Source of the DNA: Neobacillus sp. YX16
Lineage (GTDB): Bacteria > Bacillota > Bacilli > Bacillales > Cytobacillaceae
Length of the DNA stretch: 64,000 nt
Direction: 5' to 3'
NCBI RefSeq assembly: GCF_030123505.1
Contig: NZ_CP126115.1
Span: 1,626,001-1,690,000 of the forward strand
Below the pieces are notes generated by a model. The model saw only the letters and a list, made by a program, of their open reading frames with translations, was not told the origin of the DNA and made no database searches. Below, piece after piece: positions 1-8,975 of the stretch. Within the stretch, counting starts at the first letter, position 1. Every line of letters starts with the position of its first letter. Position numbers and translations under genes: made by a program.

Positions 1-308
1 AAGCACTTGGTGGGGCTATTATCCATCCATCGATATCTGCATTACAGGTTGCAGAGATGGCTTCAATAAATAATCGCGTTTTTCGAACGGTTGGATCACC
101 TCTAATCCTGCCATCCCATCATACTTGTATGCTGAAACCAGTTAATCGGGTAGATTTCCAAGTAACGGTTGATCATCTTACTTTACTTCATAAAGATGTA
201 AAATCAATTCAATTCAGGGTGCCAGATGAAAAAATTCGCTTTGCTCGTTTTCGTCCATTTCCTTTTTGGAAGAGGGTCCATGATTCATTTATATCGGATT
301 CCGATTAA
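1..308 (+). CDS. nadK: NAD kinase, C-terminal part (truncated by window edge)
   Basis: This is the 3' end of an ATP-NAD kinase, which phosphorylates NAD to NADP in the cytosol. The reading frame is open from base 3 and gives a conserved C-terminal stretch ([10 protein letters not shown], then [10 protein letters not shown]) typical of the Ppn-type NAD kinase fold, followed by a final beta-rich region. The ATG at 57 is internal, not the start. The gene lies 26 bases upstream of a pseudouridine synthase, the same neighbour order as yjbN-yjbO in B. subtilis. Only about 100 residues are visible, so catalytic motifs near the N-terminus cannot be checked. Confidence 0.85.
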   Translation, partial: ALGGAIIHPSISALQVAEMASINNRVFRTVGSPLILPSHHTCMLKPVNRVDFQVTVDHLTLLHKDVKSIQFRVPDEKIRFARFRPFPFWKRVHDSFISDSD

Positions 309-334
309 TCCTAATAGCTGGAGGAAAAAACATC

Positions 335-1234
335 ATGATATCAGGTTTTCAACTTCAGTGGGAAGTTAATAAACAGCAAGCAGGCCGAATGATTAAGGAA
401 TTCTTGAAAGAAGAAGAGATATCTCGAATTGCTCTAACGGATATTAAATTTAATGGCGGGAAAATTCTGGTGAATGACATTGAAGTGAATGTTCGTTATG
501 TGTTAAAAGAGGGTGAATTCTTAACCGTTATTTTTCCTCCTGAAAACCCAAGTGCAGGGGCAGCAGGGGAAAAAATCCCATTGGAGATTCTTTTTGAAGA
601 CCAATATTTACTGATTGTTAACAAACCTGCTGGCATGAGTACCATTCCATCGCGAGAACATCCCACAGGAAGTCTGGCTAACGCCTTGATAGGATACTAT
701 GAAGAAATTGGAATAAGAGCTACCTCTCATATTGTCACCCGTTTGGATAGAGATACTTCTGGTATTGTCTTAATTGCAAAGCATCGCCATGTTCATCATC
801 TACTAAGCAAACAACAGAAAAATGGTAATATAAAAAGAACATATGAAGCACTTGCAGAGGGTAATCTTGTACTCGAAGAAGGTTCAATTGAGGAGCCGAT
901 TGGAAGAAAGTTGGACAGTATTATTGAAAGAGAGGTACGGAGTGACGGGCAATATGCGTGCACCCATTACAAGGTACTTAATAGATATAAAGAGTTTACA
1001 CATGTTGAATTACAGCTAAAGACTGGTCGAACACATCAAATTAGGGTTCACATGTCTTTTATTGGGCACCCCTTATTGGGAGATGACCTATACGGGGGTA
1101 ACCAAACGCTGATTAATCGGCAGGCACTACATTGTAAAAAGATTCATTTTCCTCACCCATTTAGTGGCCAGGATATGAATTTCACATTAAACCTTCCTGA
1201 AGATTTGAATGTATTAATAAAGGCTGACTCCTAG
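335..1234 (+). CDS. RluA/RluD-family pseudouridine synthase (YjbO-like)
   Basis: Converts specific uridines in RNA to pseudouridine. The 299-residue protein has an S4-like N-terminal RNA-binding segment followed by the catalytic domain. The signature RLDRDTSG carries the catalytic aspartate, and the later GRTHQIRVH block is also characteristic of the RluA family. The ATG at 335 has a good ribosome site (GGAGGA, about 7 bases upstream). It probably shares a transcript with nadK. Whether its target is 23S rRNA or tRNA cannot be told from sequence. The stop codon lies inside the downstream terminator hairpin. Confidence 0.9.
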   Translation: MISGFQLQWEVNKQQAGRMIKEFLKEEEISRIALTDIKFNGGKILVNDIEVNVRYVLKEGEFLTVIFPPENPSAGAAGEKIPLEILFEDQYLLIVNKPAGMSTIPSREHPTGSLANALIGYYEEIGIRATSHIVTRLDRDTSGIVLIAKHRHVHHLLSKQQKNGNIKRTYEALAEGNLVLEEGSIEEPIGRKLDSIIEREVRSDGQYACTHYKVLNRYKEFTHVELQLKTGRTHQIRVHMSFIGHPLLGDDLYGGNQTLINRQALHCKKIHFPHPFSGQDMNFTLNLPEDLNVLIKADS

Positions 1235-1249
1235 AATGTCAGCCTTTTT
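1220..1249 (+). terminator. Rho-independent terminator overlapping the stop codon
   Basis: A 9-bp stem (AAGGCTGAC / GTCAGCCTT) with a 9-base loop and a T-run follows the pseudouridine synthase. The gene's TAG (1232-1234) lies in the loop, so the terminator is embedded in the end of the gene. Confidence 0.85.
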
Positions 1250-1309
1250 GCGTTTTTTGGTGATTTCCTAGGAAATTTGTCGATGTTGATAGGATTATTT
1301 ACCCTATTT

Positions 1310-2050
1310 TTAAGCAAAGTCTTTAAATTTTTCTCCTATGTATGGCATAGTAGAATCTACAGAAACTATTTCCAACTCTGGGTACCGGAGGGCAGTTAAC
1401 TTACCCCCAAAAACAGCTCCAGTATCAATATTATAGGTATTATTAATAACTCTTGGTTCTCTTACCGGTGTGTGACCATAAACGATTAAAGGCTTACCAG
1501 CATACTGCTTAGCCCAATCTCTTCTTACAGGAGAACCATCTGGGTTTTTCTCACCTGTAATATCTCCATAAAGGACAAACGTCTTCACTTTAGAGTTTGT
1601 TTTGCCGATAAATTCTTCTTTGATCCCAGCGTGGGCAATAACTAGCTTATCTTGATCTACTATTAAATGAAGCGGCGATTTTTCATAGAGTTCGATGAAT
1701 TTCCTTTTAGTGGTTTGCTGTTCTTTTCGTGGCAGTGATTTGAATTCTGCTACAGTTGTTTCAAGCCCATGGGTTTCCTGAACCTTATTCCCAAGAAAGT
1801 AACGATACAGTTTATTACAATGGTTTCCAGGTGTGTAAAATGCCTTTTTCTGCTCTATTACCAGTCGCCATACTATTTCAGCAACCTTTAGAGAAGATGG
1901 ACCGCGATCCGTTAAATCGCCAACAAAACCTAACAGCCTGTTTTCGGGATGAGACGGGATTCCATCACTCCACTGGTAACCCAACTTCTTAGTTAAAGCT
2001 TCAAATTCTGGCAAACAGCCATGTATATCTCCGATGATATCAATTTTCAT
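1310..2050 (-). CDS. prpE: Bis(5'-nucleosyl)-tetraphosphatase PrpE
   Basis: A PPP-family metallophosphatase that hydrolyses diadenosine tetraphosphate. In B. subtilis, PrpE is linked to spore germination. The metal-binding motifs are present in order: GDIHG (residues 7-11), GDLTDRGP and GNH, then two further His blocks (HAGI, YGHTP). The start is placed at 2050, where the protein begins [11 protein letters not shown] behind a GGGGG ribosome site; an upstream in-frame extension has no homology-like content. It is divergent from the antiporter gene with a 72-base shared promoter region. The order yjbO-prpE-yjbQ matches B. subtilis. Confidence 0.9.
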   Translation of the reverse strand: MKIDIIGDIHGCLPEFEALTKKLGYQWSDGIPSHPENRLLGFVGDLTDRGPSSLKVAEIVWRLVIEQKKAFYTPGNHCNKLYRYFLGNKVQETHGLETTVAEFKSLPRKEQQTTKRKFIELYEKSPLHLIVDQDKLVIAHAGIKEEFIGKTNSKVKTFVLYGDITGEKNPDGSPVRRDWAKQYAGKPLIVYGHTPVREPRVINNTYNIDTGAVFGGKLTALRYPELEIVSVDSTMPYIGEKFKDFA

Positions 2051-2122
2051 GGAATATTCCCCCTTATTTTTATTTTTTGTTTGTTTAGTGATTTTTATAA
2101 AAAGAAATGAAGGAGGCCATTT

Positions 2123-3970
2123 ATGGAACAACATGCTTCTGTAATATCTTTACTGGTGGTAGTGACGGTTGCTTTTGTAACCCCAATTTTACTACACCGA
2201 TTAAAATTATATTTTATCCCGGTTGTAGTTGCAGAAATAATTATGGGACTTGTGATTGGGAAAAGCGGCTTCAATGTAGTTCATGAAGATATGTGGTTAT
2301 CAACACTTTCGACACTTGGCTTTATTTTCCTCATGTTTCTTAGTGGATTAGAAATTGATTTTACTGCCTTCACAGGAGGGAAGAAACAAAATACACTTCC
2401 AAATGGTAAAAAGGAACCGAACACCTTCTTGGCCTCATTTATCATTTTTATTGGTATATTTATTATTTCCCTGTTGTTATCCTATTTGTTTGTATTTGCA
2501 GGTTTTATAGACAACGCATTTTTAATGACGCTCATAATATCAACGATATCCCTAGGGGTTGTGGTTCCGACTTTAAAAGAAGCACACCTGATGAAATCCA
2601 ACATTGGCCAAATCATACTATTGGTTGCAGTGGTGGCTGATTTAGTGACCATGATCCTCTTGGCCATATTTGTGTCAATTTATGATCCAGGACAAGGGAA
2701 TACATGGCTTCTGCTTATATTGTTTGCTGCTGGTGTTGTTTTGTATTTTGTTGGTAAACGTTTTAAAAATCGTCCCTTGCTTGAATCATTGTCAAAAGGG
2801 ACTGTACAAATCGGAACCCGTGCAGTATTTATGCTCATTATAGTATTAGTTGGACTCTCAGAAACAGTAGGTGCAGAAAATATCCTAGGAGCTTTCCTGG
2901 CAGGCGTATTGGTATCTCTTCTATCTCCAAATCAAGAACTAATCCATAAACTAGATTCCTTTGGTTATGGTTTCTTAATACCAATCTTTTTTGTAATGAT
3001 TGGTGTGGAACTAGATGTTTGGTCTTTATTTGCGGATAGAAAGCTTTTGTTATTAATACCGCTTTTATTATTAGGACTTCTGCTATCAAAGATAGTCCCA
3101 GTATATCTATTGAAAATCTGGTATGATACAAAAACAGTGCTTGCATCGGGTTTCTTACTTACGTCTACACTATCGTTAGTAATTGCAGCGGCGACAATTG
3201 GAGAGCGTATGGAGGTCATTACTCCGGAGATGAGTGGAACCCTTATTCTCGTTGCCGTCATCACTTCCATTTTTACACCGATAGCCTTTAAGAAATTGTT
3301 CCCAAAAGAAGTGGGTGCCAATCCAAAAGTAAGAATTGCATTTTTAGGTGCAAACCAAGTTACGCTTCCTGTTTCAAGGGAACTAAAATCAGGTTTATAT
3401 GAACCAACCCTCTATCATACAAGAATGGACAAATCAGATAAACTTATCTCTAATTCATTATTTGATATCGTTGAGATTTTTGATTATTCGTTAGAAACAA
3501 TTGAAACGAATAAGATTTTTCAAACGGATATTGTTGTCATTTCCACTGGCCAGGATCAGACAAATGCAAGCTTAGCATTGAAGGCTAAGGAAATGGGTGT
3601 TTCCAGGGTAATTGTTCGTATTGAAAGTCCCGAATTTGAGCAAAGTCTGAGAGAAAATGAAATTGAAGTTTTCTCATCCTTCATGTCAACGAAAACATTG
3701 TTGCGGGCATTAATTGAAACACCAAGTGTAATGAACATATTAACCAATCAAGAAAGCTCGCTTTATGAAATAAGAATGCAAAATGAGCAGTACGACGGAA
3801 TGACGCTAAGAAGGTTTCCGTTTACAGGAGATGTTATTTTTGTTCGTATATTTCGAGGAAAGGATTCGATTGTACCACATGGTGATACGGAACTGCTCCT
3901 AAATGATCGTTTGATTGTAACGGGGTCAAAAGAGTATGTAGATGAGCTAAAAAGGGAATTAGAATTCTAA
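2123..3970 (+). CDS. CPA2 monovalent cation:proton antiporter with RCK domain (YjbQ-like)
   Basis: An integral membrane cation/H+ antiporter of the CPA2 (KefB/YjbQ) family, probably K+/H+. Residues about 1-390 form a series of hydrophobic helices with the conserved FLSGLEIDF and FLAGVLVS type segments. Residues about 395-520 look like a TrkA-N/RCK nucleotide-sensing domain, and about 535-615 like a TrkA-C domain ending in a typical [13 protein letters not shown] motif. Length (615 residues) matches the family. The start has a perfect GGAGG seven bases upstream. It is transcribed divergently from prpE. Confidence 0.88.
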   Translation: MEQHASVISLLVVVTVAFVTPILLHRLKLYFIPVVVAEIIMGLVIGKSGFNVVHEDMWLSTLSTLGFIFLMFLSGLEIDFTAFTGGKKQNTLPNGKKEPNTFLASFIIFIGIFIISLLLSYLFVFAGFIDNAFLMTLIISTISLGVVVPTLKEAHLMKSNIGQIILLVAVVADLVTMILLAIFVSIYDPGQGNTWLLLILFAAGVVLYFVGKRFKNRPLLESLSKGTVQIGTRAVFMLIIVLVGLSETVGAENILGAFLAGVLVSLLSPNQELIHKLDSFGYGFLIPIFFVMIGVELDVWSLFADRKLLLLIPLLLLGLLLSKIVPVYLLKIWYDTKTVLASGFLLTSTLSLVIAAATIGERMEVITPEMSGTLILVAVITSIFTPIAFKKLFPKEVGANPKVRIAFLGANQVTLPVSRELKSGLYEPTLYHTRMDKSDKLISNSLFDIVEIFDYSLETIETNKIFQTDIVVISTGQDQTNASLALKAKEMGVSRVIVRIESPEFEQSLRENEIEVFSSFMSTKTLLRALIETPSVMNILTNQESSLYEIRMQNEQYDGMTLRRFPFTGDVIFVRIFRGKDSIVPHGDTELLLNDRLIVTGSKEYVDELKRELEF

Positions 3971-4028
3971 GGGAGGAATATCCTTGAGAAAAGCTGATAC
4001 TTTTCATTTGTTAATAAATAGTGTAAAC

Positions 4029-4058
4029 TTAGTACCAAGTACTAATAACTAATATAAT
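4029..4058 (+). promoter_or_regulatory. FapR operator overlapping the fabI promoter
   Basis: TTAGTACCAAGTACTAA at 4029-4045 is a 17-base inverted repeat matching the known FapR box (TTAGTA-N5-TACTAA). A TATAAT -10 box lies at 4053-4058, so the operator covers the -35 region. FapR is the malonyl-CoA-responsive repressor of fatty acid synthesis genes in Bacillus, and fabI is a known member of its regulon. Confidence 0.9.
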
Positions 4059-4084
4059 GCATGGAGTGGGAGGACTTTTTCTAT

Positions 4085-4855
4085 ATGAATCTTTCTTTAA
4101 CTGGAAAAACATATGTAGTAATGGGGGTAGCAAATAAACGTAGTATCGCATGGGGAATCGCTCGGTCACTAAACAATGCTGGTGCACGTTTGATCTTTAC
4201 CTATGCAGGGGAAAGGCTTGAAGGCAGCGTCCGTGAATTAGCTGAATCATTAGAAGCAGAAGGAACTCTTGTGCTTCCTTGTGATGTTACCAAAGATGAA
4301 GATGTGGCTAAATGCTTTGCTGATATTAAGGAAGCTGTAGGTACCATCCATGGTGTTGCACACTGTATTGCATTTGCTAACAAAGAAGAATTAAACGGGG
4401 AATATATGAACACTACAAGGGAAGGATTCTTGTTGGCTCATAATATTAGTTCTTATTCTCTAACTGCTGTAGCAAAAGAGGCTCGGGGATTAATGACAGA
4501 AGGCGGAAGTATCGTCACATTAACATATCTAGGCGGAGAACGAGTTATACAGAATTATAATGTAATGGGTGTTGCAAAGGCTTCTCTTGATGCAAGCGTT
4601 CGTTATTTGGCTGAAGATTTAGGCAGGGAAGGGATTCGTGTCAATTCAATCTCGGCAGGACCGATTAGAACCCTATCAGCAAAAGGTATTAGTGATTTTA
4701 ATCTAATTACAAAAGTGATTGAAGAAAAAGCACCTTTACGTAGAGCTACAACGCCAGAAGAAGTCGGTGATACTGCACTATTCCTATTCAGTGATCTTTC
4801 TCGAGGAATCACGGGTGAGAATATTCACGTTGATTCAGGATTTCACATTTTATAA
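4085..4855 (+). CDS. fabI: Enoyl-[acyl-carrier-protein] reductase (NADH) FabI
   Basis: Catalyses the last reduction in each round of type II fatty acid elongation. It is an SDR-fold protein of 256 residues starting MNLSLTGKTYVVMGVANKRSIAWG, the typical FabI nucleotide-binding start. The catalytic Tyr-x6-Lys pair is visible in NYNVMGVAKAS, and the C-terminal GENIHVDSG is conserved. The ATG at 4085 is chosen over an in-frame ATG at 4061 because GGGAGGA (4068-4074) serves it and the protein then matches family starts. A FapR box lies in its promoter and a strong terminator follows, so it is a single-gene unit. Confidence 0.95.
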   Translation: MNLSLTGKTYVVMGVANKRSIAWGIARSLNNAGARLIFTYAGERLEGSVRELAESLEAEGTLVLPCDVTKDEDVAKCFADIKEAVGTIHGVAHCIAFANKEELNGEYMNTTREGFLLAHNISSYSLTAVAKEARGLMTEGGSIVTLTYLGGERVIQNYNVMGVAKASLDASVRYLAEDLGREGIRVNSISAGPIRTLSAKGISDFNLITKVIEEKAPLRRATTPEEVGDTALFLFSDLSRGITGENIHVDSGFHIL

Positions 4856-4859
4856 TGGT

Positions 4860-4890
4860 AATGCCCGCTATTTAGTTAGTGGGCATTTTT
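4860..4890 (+). terminator. Terminator of fabI
   Basis: AATGCCCGCT / AGTGGGCATT hairpin (one G-T pair) followed by a T-run, four bases after the fabI stop codon. Confidence 0.88.
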
Positions 4891-4969
4891 CTATTCTAAT
4901 TTCCATGAACTAGTATAGGCAAACTGCATACATATAGAGTGTAGGGCTAGGTAAATGGAGGTGAATTGG

Positions 4970-5599
4970 ATGGAGAAAAAGGAAAAACGTGGACCGATAC
5001 TTTATGTTTCACAGACGTTTTTAAATACACCTGTAAAAAACAATCAGGAAATTTTTACAACCAGGCAGGAGGTTCAGCTGCCAATTGAAGAACCACTGCT
5101 AGAGGAGGAAAGCAACAAGGAAAGCAACAAGGAAAGCAAGAAGGAAAGCAACAAGGAAAGCAAGAAGGAAAGCAACAAGGAAAGCAACAAGGAAAGCAAC
5201 AAGGAAAGCAAGAAGGAAAGCAACAAGGAAAGCAAGAAGGAAAGCAAGAAAAAGTTCTTTGAAGTTTCACTTGCAAAGACAGAATTACCTAAAGAGCCTA
5301 AAGATAAAGAAGCGGTGCAGAACCACAGTATTCCACCAAAACAAGAAAAACCCCGTACATTTAACAAAGTAAAAGGCTTTAGAGAAATGAACCTTATGGA
5401 GCGTTTAGAATACCTTGAAAATTTCCCTAAAGCATTGCCGCCAGTTCCTTGCGTCTTTTATACCGAAGAAAAGAATTTACAAGGATATTTAGTTGAATAT
5501 AATGAACAGGATGTAACGATTCGCTTTCCAAATCAAACAACTGAGACCATTTCTTTAAAAAACTTAAAAGATGTCATGATGATTGGCATAAACAGGTAA
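4970..5599 (+). CDS. cotO: CotO-family spore coat protein with Ser/Glu/Lys repeat insert
   Basis: A probable spore coat protein of the CotO family, judged from the N-terminal GPILYVSQTF, the C-terminal domain (residues about 135-209, with FREMNLMERLEYLENFP) and its place between fabI and a CotY/CotZ-type gene, as in B. subtilis. The start at 4970 follows a GGAGGTG ribosome site; the in-frame ATG at 4955 overlaps that site. Residues about 47-94 are a highly charged repeat of Lys-Glu-Ser-Asn / Lys-Glu-Ser-Lys units encoded by 12-base direct repeats. The repeat separates the two conserved ends and is likely variable in length. It acts on the forming spore coat. Confidence 0.85.
   Translation: MEKKEKRGPILYVSQTFLNTPVKNNQEIFTTRQEVQLPIEEPLLEEESNKESNKESKKESNKESKKESNKESNKESNKESKKESNKESKKESKKKFFEVSLAKTELPKEPKDKEAVQNHSIPPKQEKPRTFNKVKGFREMNLMERLEYLENFPKALPPVPCVFYTEEKNLQGYLVEYNEQDVTIRFPNQTTETISLKNLKDVMMIGINR
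5110..5250 (+). repeat. 12-base tandem repeats inside cotO
   Basis: About twelve copies of a 12-base unit of the form GGAAAGCAACAA or GGAAAGCAAGAA, differing at one position. They encode four-residue KESN/KESK units, keep the frame, and would be prone to slippage. Confidence 0.95.
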
Positions 5600-5607
5600 A
5601 CAAAAAA

Positions 5608-5631
5608 AGCCAGCCGGGTTATCGACTGGCT
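5608..5631. terminator. Bidirectional terminator between cotO and the CotY/Z gene
   Basis: Stem AGCCAGCC / GACTGGCT (one mismatch) with A-rich sequence on the left and T-rich sequence on the right, between two convergent genes. Confidence 0.7.
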
Positions 5632-5649
5632 CATTTTATTACAAAGAAA

Positions 5650-6162
5650 TTAGTCACATAGACCAAGGTCTACATCAGCAATACATTGTATAGCACAGAA
5701 ACAATTTAAATCAACTGTAATACAGTCATTGCTGGCACGGAAGCGTTCAACTTGACAAACTCTTTCTAGGTTAATACAACATCTGTCTCCGCCGGCTACT
5801 AGGTTAATTGGGATAAAGTTCCCGCCTTCTCTGCGCCCTGGAATGAGAACACGAAGTGTTGCACAACAATTATCAAATATATCTTCTACGCGAAAGAAAA
5901 TTGATACACATGCATTGCCTTCGCCGCTAAAGAACGCGTGGAATGGTGAACCATCAGCGTTTTTTAATACAAAAACACGAGTATCTGCACGATCTCTTCT
6001 TGCTGGTGACACTAGTGAACCAAGTGGTTCCAAGAAACAACTTGGACAATCTACACAATCATCATCTAGTACAGCATTATCCTGGATATCTTTTATAGCA
6101 CGAACAACATCACATACACAGCCATTGCTGCTCCGTGAGTCACTATTTCCGCCACAACCCAT
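5650..6162 (-). CDS. CotY/CotZ/ExsY-family cysteine-rich spore outer coat protein
   Basis: A cysteine-rich structural protein of the spore crust/outer coat (CotY-CotZ in B. subtilis, ExsY/CotY in the B. cereus exosporium). Its 170 residues include many Cys pairs, with a conserved core reading RVFVLKNADGSPFHAFF and a Cys-rich C-terminus ending near DVDLGLCD. Proteins of this family self-assemble into disulfide-linked lattices. It starts MGCGG behind a GGAGGAG site. It lies convergent with cotO and next to a YjcA-like gene, matching the yjcA-cot cluster of B. subtilis. CotY and CotZ cannot be told apart here. Confidence 0.9.
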   Translation of the reverse strand: MGCGGNSDSRSSNGCVCDVVRAIKDIQDNAVLDDDCVDCPSCFLEPLGSLVSPARRDRADTRVFVLKNADGSPFHAFFSGEGNACVSIFFRVEDIFDNCCATLRVLIPGRREGGNFIPINLVAGGDRCCINLERVCQVERFRASNDCITVDLNCFCAIQCIADVDLGLCD

Positions 6163-6285
6163 TAATTACTCCTCCTATCCGTGATATATCTTACATTACT
6201 AACATATTTAAACAGGACCAATTGGGTAACGGACAAACGCCTTTTTAAGTAAAATTAGGCTAATTAAATGGAAAGGAAAGAAAAA

Positions 6286-6636
6286 ATGAACATTGATTTT
6301 TTAACTTTTATTATATTAGGATTAGCCTGCTTTCGATTAACAAGGCTTATTGTTTTTGACAAAATAACTGAATTTCTTAGGCAGCCCTTTTTTGATGAAA
6401 TAGCAGAAGAAAATGAAGATGGTACAGTAGAGGTGTATTATCTTCCGAAGAGGACACCTATTAAAAAATTTATTGGGGAGCTGCTAAGCTGTTATTGGTG
6501 TACGGGCGTGTGGATTTCAGCAGCAGTTATAACTGGGTACCTTTTTTTCCCGGCCCTATTTGTACCAATTATTCTCGTATTTGCAGTTGCGGGTTTGGCA
6601 GCAATTTTGGAATCTGTTGTTCAGCTTTGGATATAA
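6286..6636 (+). CDS. DUF1360 membrane protein (YjcA-like, sporulation)
   Basis: A small membrane protein of the DUF1360/YjcA family. Residues 1-18 form a first hydrophobic segment, then comes a charged loop (FDEIAEENEDG...), then the conserved LLSCYWCTGVWIS with a Cys-x2-Cys pair, and two C-terminal hydrophobic helices. In B. subtilis, yjcA is expressed in the mother cell during sporulation next to the cot cluster; the same neighbourhood is seen here. The start at 6286 uses the GGAAAGG at 6270-6276; the in-frame ATG at 6268 overlaps that site. Molecular function is unknown. Confidence 0.8.
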   Translation: MNIDFLTFIILGLACFRLTRLIVFDKITEFLRQPFFDEIAEENEDGTVEVYYLPKRTPIKKFIGELLSCYWCTGVWISAAVITGYLFFPALFVPIILVFAVAGLAAILESVVQLWI

Positions 6637-6733
6637 GAGAAATAAGCTAAAATGGTTGTCCGCCCGAGACAAGTTCTATATTTCTAACATATCTTATTAG
6701 TAGTAAAAATAACGATATGGGAGTGGTAATAGG

Positions 6734-6835
6734 GTGAATATAGATAATAAGAAAACGCAATTAACAAAAACTACTCAAACGAAGAAAACGACTAAGAAAA
6801 AAGGCTGCGGCTGCGGTAAAAAAACTCAAAGATAA
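6734..6835 (+). CDS. Small Lys/Thr-rich peptide ending in a Gly-Cys-Gly-Cys-Gly motif
   Basis: A 33-codon reading frame with a GTG start that reads NIDNKKTQLTKTT..., then KKKGCGCGKKTQR before a TAA at 6833. A GGGAG sequence lies about 10-12 bases upstream, and a strong terminator begins 5 bases after the stop, so it looks like an independent unit. It sits between spore coat genes and the spoVA operon. The very basic, low-complexity composition with two Cys resembles small spore-associated proteins, but I do not recognise a named family. Weak start codon and size keep confidence moderate. Confidence 0.6.
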   Translation: MNIDNKKTQLTKTTQTKKTTKKKGCGCGKKTQR

Positions 6836-6839
6836 ACTT

Positions 6840-6870
6840 AACTGCCAGAATTTATGGCAGTTTTTTTTTT
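6840..6870 (+). terminator. Terminator of the small GCGCG peptide gene
   Basis: Perfect 8-bp stem AACTGCCA / TGGCAGTT with a 7-base loop and ten T residues. Confidence 0.9.
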
Positions 6871-6986
6871 GTCCACTAGAAAACTAAAAAACAAAAGTTA
6901 CCGTATTCAAGTCATAATTTTTGTCAATCTCGAAAAAACTATATTGGAGTGATATTTCTACAATTCGGATAAGGGAAGGAAATAAG

Positions 6987-7451
6987 ATGGTCTACATAAT
7001 TCGGCTAATGTTATTTTTATCTATATTTTTAATGAGCTCTTGTAGTCAGGGACAAAATGAGAAGGATAGCCAACTGGCTCTCATGAAAACGACCAATCCT
7101 AACCCGACTGTTACTGAGAATAAGGGCCAGGACAAAGCAGAAAAAATTGAGAAGGAAGTAGAAAGTTTCGATGAAATTTATGATGTTGCAGTTGTGAAAG
7201 GGAAGAAGGATACACTTGTTGTATATAAAGTGAAGCATATGCAACGATTCAATATGAAAAAAATCGAAAAGAATTTAAACAAAACACTAGAAAAAAAGCA
7301 TCCGAAGGAAAACTTTACAGTGTCGAGTGACTATAAGATATTTTTAGAAGTTGTGCGCCTAGTTGAGAGGAAAAACAATGGAACTCTTTCTGATAAGCAG
7401 GCAGAAAAACGTTTTAACGAAATCGTTAAAATGACATCAGATATGAAGTAA
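6987..7451 (+). CDS. YhcN/YlaJ-like sporulation lipoprotein
   Basis: A secreted lipoprotein likely anchored in a spore membrane. The first 18 residues are a hydrophobic signal peptide ending in a lipobox (LMSSC, Cys19), followed by a Lys/Glu-rich linker and a mixed alpha/beta domain (residues about 55-155, with YDVAVVKGKKDTLVVYKV). The ATG at 6987 behind GGAAGGAA is preferred over an in-frame upstream ATG at 6921, because it places the signal peptide at the N-terminus. It lies 16 bases before spoVAC and is probably the first gene of that forespore operon. Family assignment is by architecture and context. Confidence 0.72.
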   Translation: MVYIIRLMLFLSIFLMSSCSQGQNEKDSQLALMKTTNPNPTVTENKGQDKAEKIEKEVESFDEIYDVAVVKGKKDTLVVYKVKHMQRFNMKKIEKNLNKTLEKKHPKENFTVSSDYKIFLEVVRLVERKNNGTLSDKQAEKRFNEIVKMTSDMK

Positions 7452-7467
7452 GAAGGGATGAATATCA

Positions 7468-7944
7468 ATGGCGAGCAAGCAGAAAAATATGACACCCCAG
7501 CAGCAAAAATATCAGCAGCTCCAGCAGAAACATGAACTTAAACGACCTGTCCTAAAGAATTGTATAAAGGCATTTTGGGTGGGTGGTTTAATATGCGCTG
7601 TGGGGCAAGCAATAAGTTATTTTTACATTTACTTTTTCCATTTCACAGAACAGAATGTTGGTAATCCGACAGTAGCAACAATGGTATTCCTGTCAATGCT
7701 GCTAACAGGATTCGGCGTCTACGATCGCCTCGGACAGTTTGCTGGTGCTGGAAGTGCGGTGCCTGTCACTGGATTTGGGAATGCAGTTATTTCTGCTGCA
7801 ATAGAGCACCGAACTGAAGGCTTTGTTTTAGGTGTTGGCGGGAATATGTTCAAGCTTGCTGGCTCAGTCATTCTATTCGGAGTGTTCTCTGCGTTTGTTG
7901 TTGCACTAATTAAAACGCTGCTGGGAATGTGGGGGGTTTTGTAA
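7468..7944 (+). CDS. spoVAC: Stage V sporulation protein AC
   Basis: A polytopic inner spore membrane protein of the SpoVA channel, which moves Ca-dipicolinate into the forespore and out during germination; SpoVAC has been described as a mechanosensitive channel. It has a Gln/Lys-rich cytosolic N-terminus (residues 1-30) and about four hydrophobic helices. The conserved GFGVYDRLGQFAGAGSAVPVTGFGN motif region is shared with SpoVAE. It has a GGGATG-type ribosome site and runs directly into spoVAD with no gap. Confidence 0.95.
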   Translation: MASKQKNMTPQQQKYQQLQQKHELKRPVLKNCIKAFWVGGLICAVGQAISYFYIYFFHFTEQNVGNPTVATMVFLSMLLTGFGVYDRLGQFAGAGSAVPVTGFGNAVISAAIEHRTEGFVLGVGGNMFKLAGSVILFGVFSAFVVALIKTLLGMWGVL

Positions 7945-8970
7945 TTGTTAAAAGGGCATCAATCTTGGGTTTTTAATAACCGGCCAATGATATCAGCAAC
8001 AGGTGTTTCCGGCGGCCCCTTTGAGGCAAATGGAAATTTAGCCAATGACTTTGATATCCTTCATGAGGATTTATGGATGGGGATGGATTCCTACGAGAAG
8101 GCACAAAGAGTTCTACTGGAAGAGGCAGTAAGAACCACATTAGCGAAAGCGAAAATAGAGAAAGAACAAGTTGAATTTTTATTTGCTGGAGACCTTATTA
8201 ATCAAATAACTCCTACTAGTTTTGCGGCAAGAACCATGCAAATTCCTTATTTCGGACTTTTTGGAGCTTGCTCAACTTCAATGGAAGGATTAGCATTAGC
8301 ATCTTTTGTTGTCAATTACCAAGGGGCAAGAAATGTGTTAACTGGAGCCTCAAGCCATAATGCTGCTACTGAAAAACAATTTCGTTATCCAACTGAGTAT
8401 GGAGGACAGAAGCCTCCTACGGCACAATGGACAGTTACAGGTGCTGGGGTTGGCCTGATTACACAAAATAGCCCTGGACAACAGCTGCCTGTTACCACCT
8501 CAGCAACGATTGGAAGGGTAATCGATATGGGATTGTCTGATCCTTTTAATATGGGAGGAGCCATGGCGCCTGCGGCGGCAGATACCATCATGGCCCATTT
8601 TCGCGATATGGAACTAGACCCCTCTTACTATGATTTAATTATTACAGGTGACTTGGGCAGAATTGGACATGACACCGCATTTGAATTACTTGGGAAGAGT
8701 GGGCTTAAATTAGAACGGAAACAATTTCAAGATTGTGGTCTATTACTTTATAAGGATGATCAGCCGGTTCAAGCTGGGGGGAGCGGTGCGGGTTGTTCAG
8801 CTGTTGTTTTATATGGCCATATACTAAACCAGATGCAAAAGGGAAGGTATAAGCGGATATTAGTAGTTGCAACTGGAGCGCTTTTGTCACCGCTTAGTTT
8901 TCAACAAAAAGAATCGATTCCATGTATCGCTCATGCGGTGGCCATTGAAATGAATGAAGAGGGAAGGTAA
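7945..8970 (+). CDS. spoVAD: Stage V sporulation protein AD
   Basis: Dipicolinic-acid-binding subunit of the SpoVA complex, with a thiolase-like fold (341 residues). Family features include the N-terminal [13 protein letters not shown], the GACSTSMEG segment and the [11 protein letters not shown] block near the C-terminus. Translation starts at a TTG placed immediately after the spoVAC stop codon, behind a G-rich site (GGGGGG), which implies translational coupling. It is the middle gene of the spoVAC-AD-AEb unit, expressed in the forespore in relatives. Confidence 0.95.
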   Translation: MLKGHQSWVFNNRPMISATGVSGGPFEANGNLANDFDILHEDLWMGMDSYEKAQRVLLEEAVRTTLAKAKIEKEQVEFLFAGDLINQITPTSFAARTMQIPYFGLFGACSTSMEGLALASFVVNYQGARNVLTGASSHNAATEKQFRYPTEYGGQKPPTAQWTVTGAGVGLITQNSPGQQLPVTTSATIGRVIDMGLSDPFNMGGAMAPAAADTIMAHFRDMELDPSYYDLIITGDLGRIGHDTAFELLGKSGLKLERKQFQDCGLLLYKDDQPVQAGGSGAGCSAVVLYGHILNQMQKGRYKRILVVATGALLSPLSFQQKESIPCIAHAVAIEMNEEGR

Positions 8971-8975
8971 TACGG

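Noticed and set aside
3984..4052. 22-codon TTG frame with a good ribosome site (GGGAGG) before fabI
   Set aside because: It runs through the FapR operator and promoter, so it would not be on the fabI transcript. The GGGAGG may be chance, and nothing supports translation.
5110..5250. Tandem array considered as CRISPR
   Set aside because: Units are 12 bases with no spacers and are in frame inside a gene.
5055..5367. Minus-strand frames rich in Cys/Pro/Phe or Leu/Ser opposite cotO
   Set aside because: They are antisense readings of the 12-base repeats in cotO; repeats keep all frames open.
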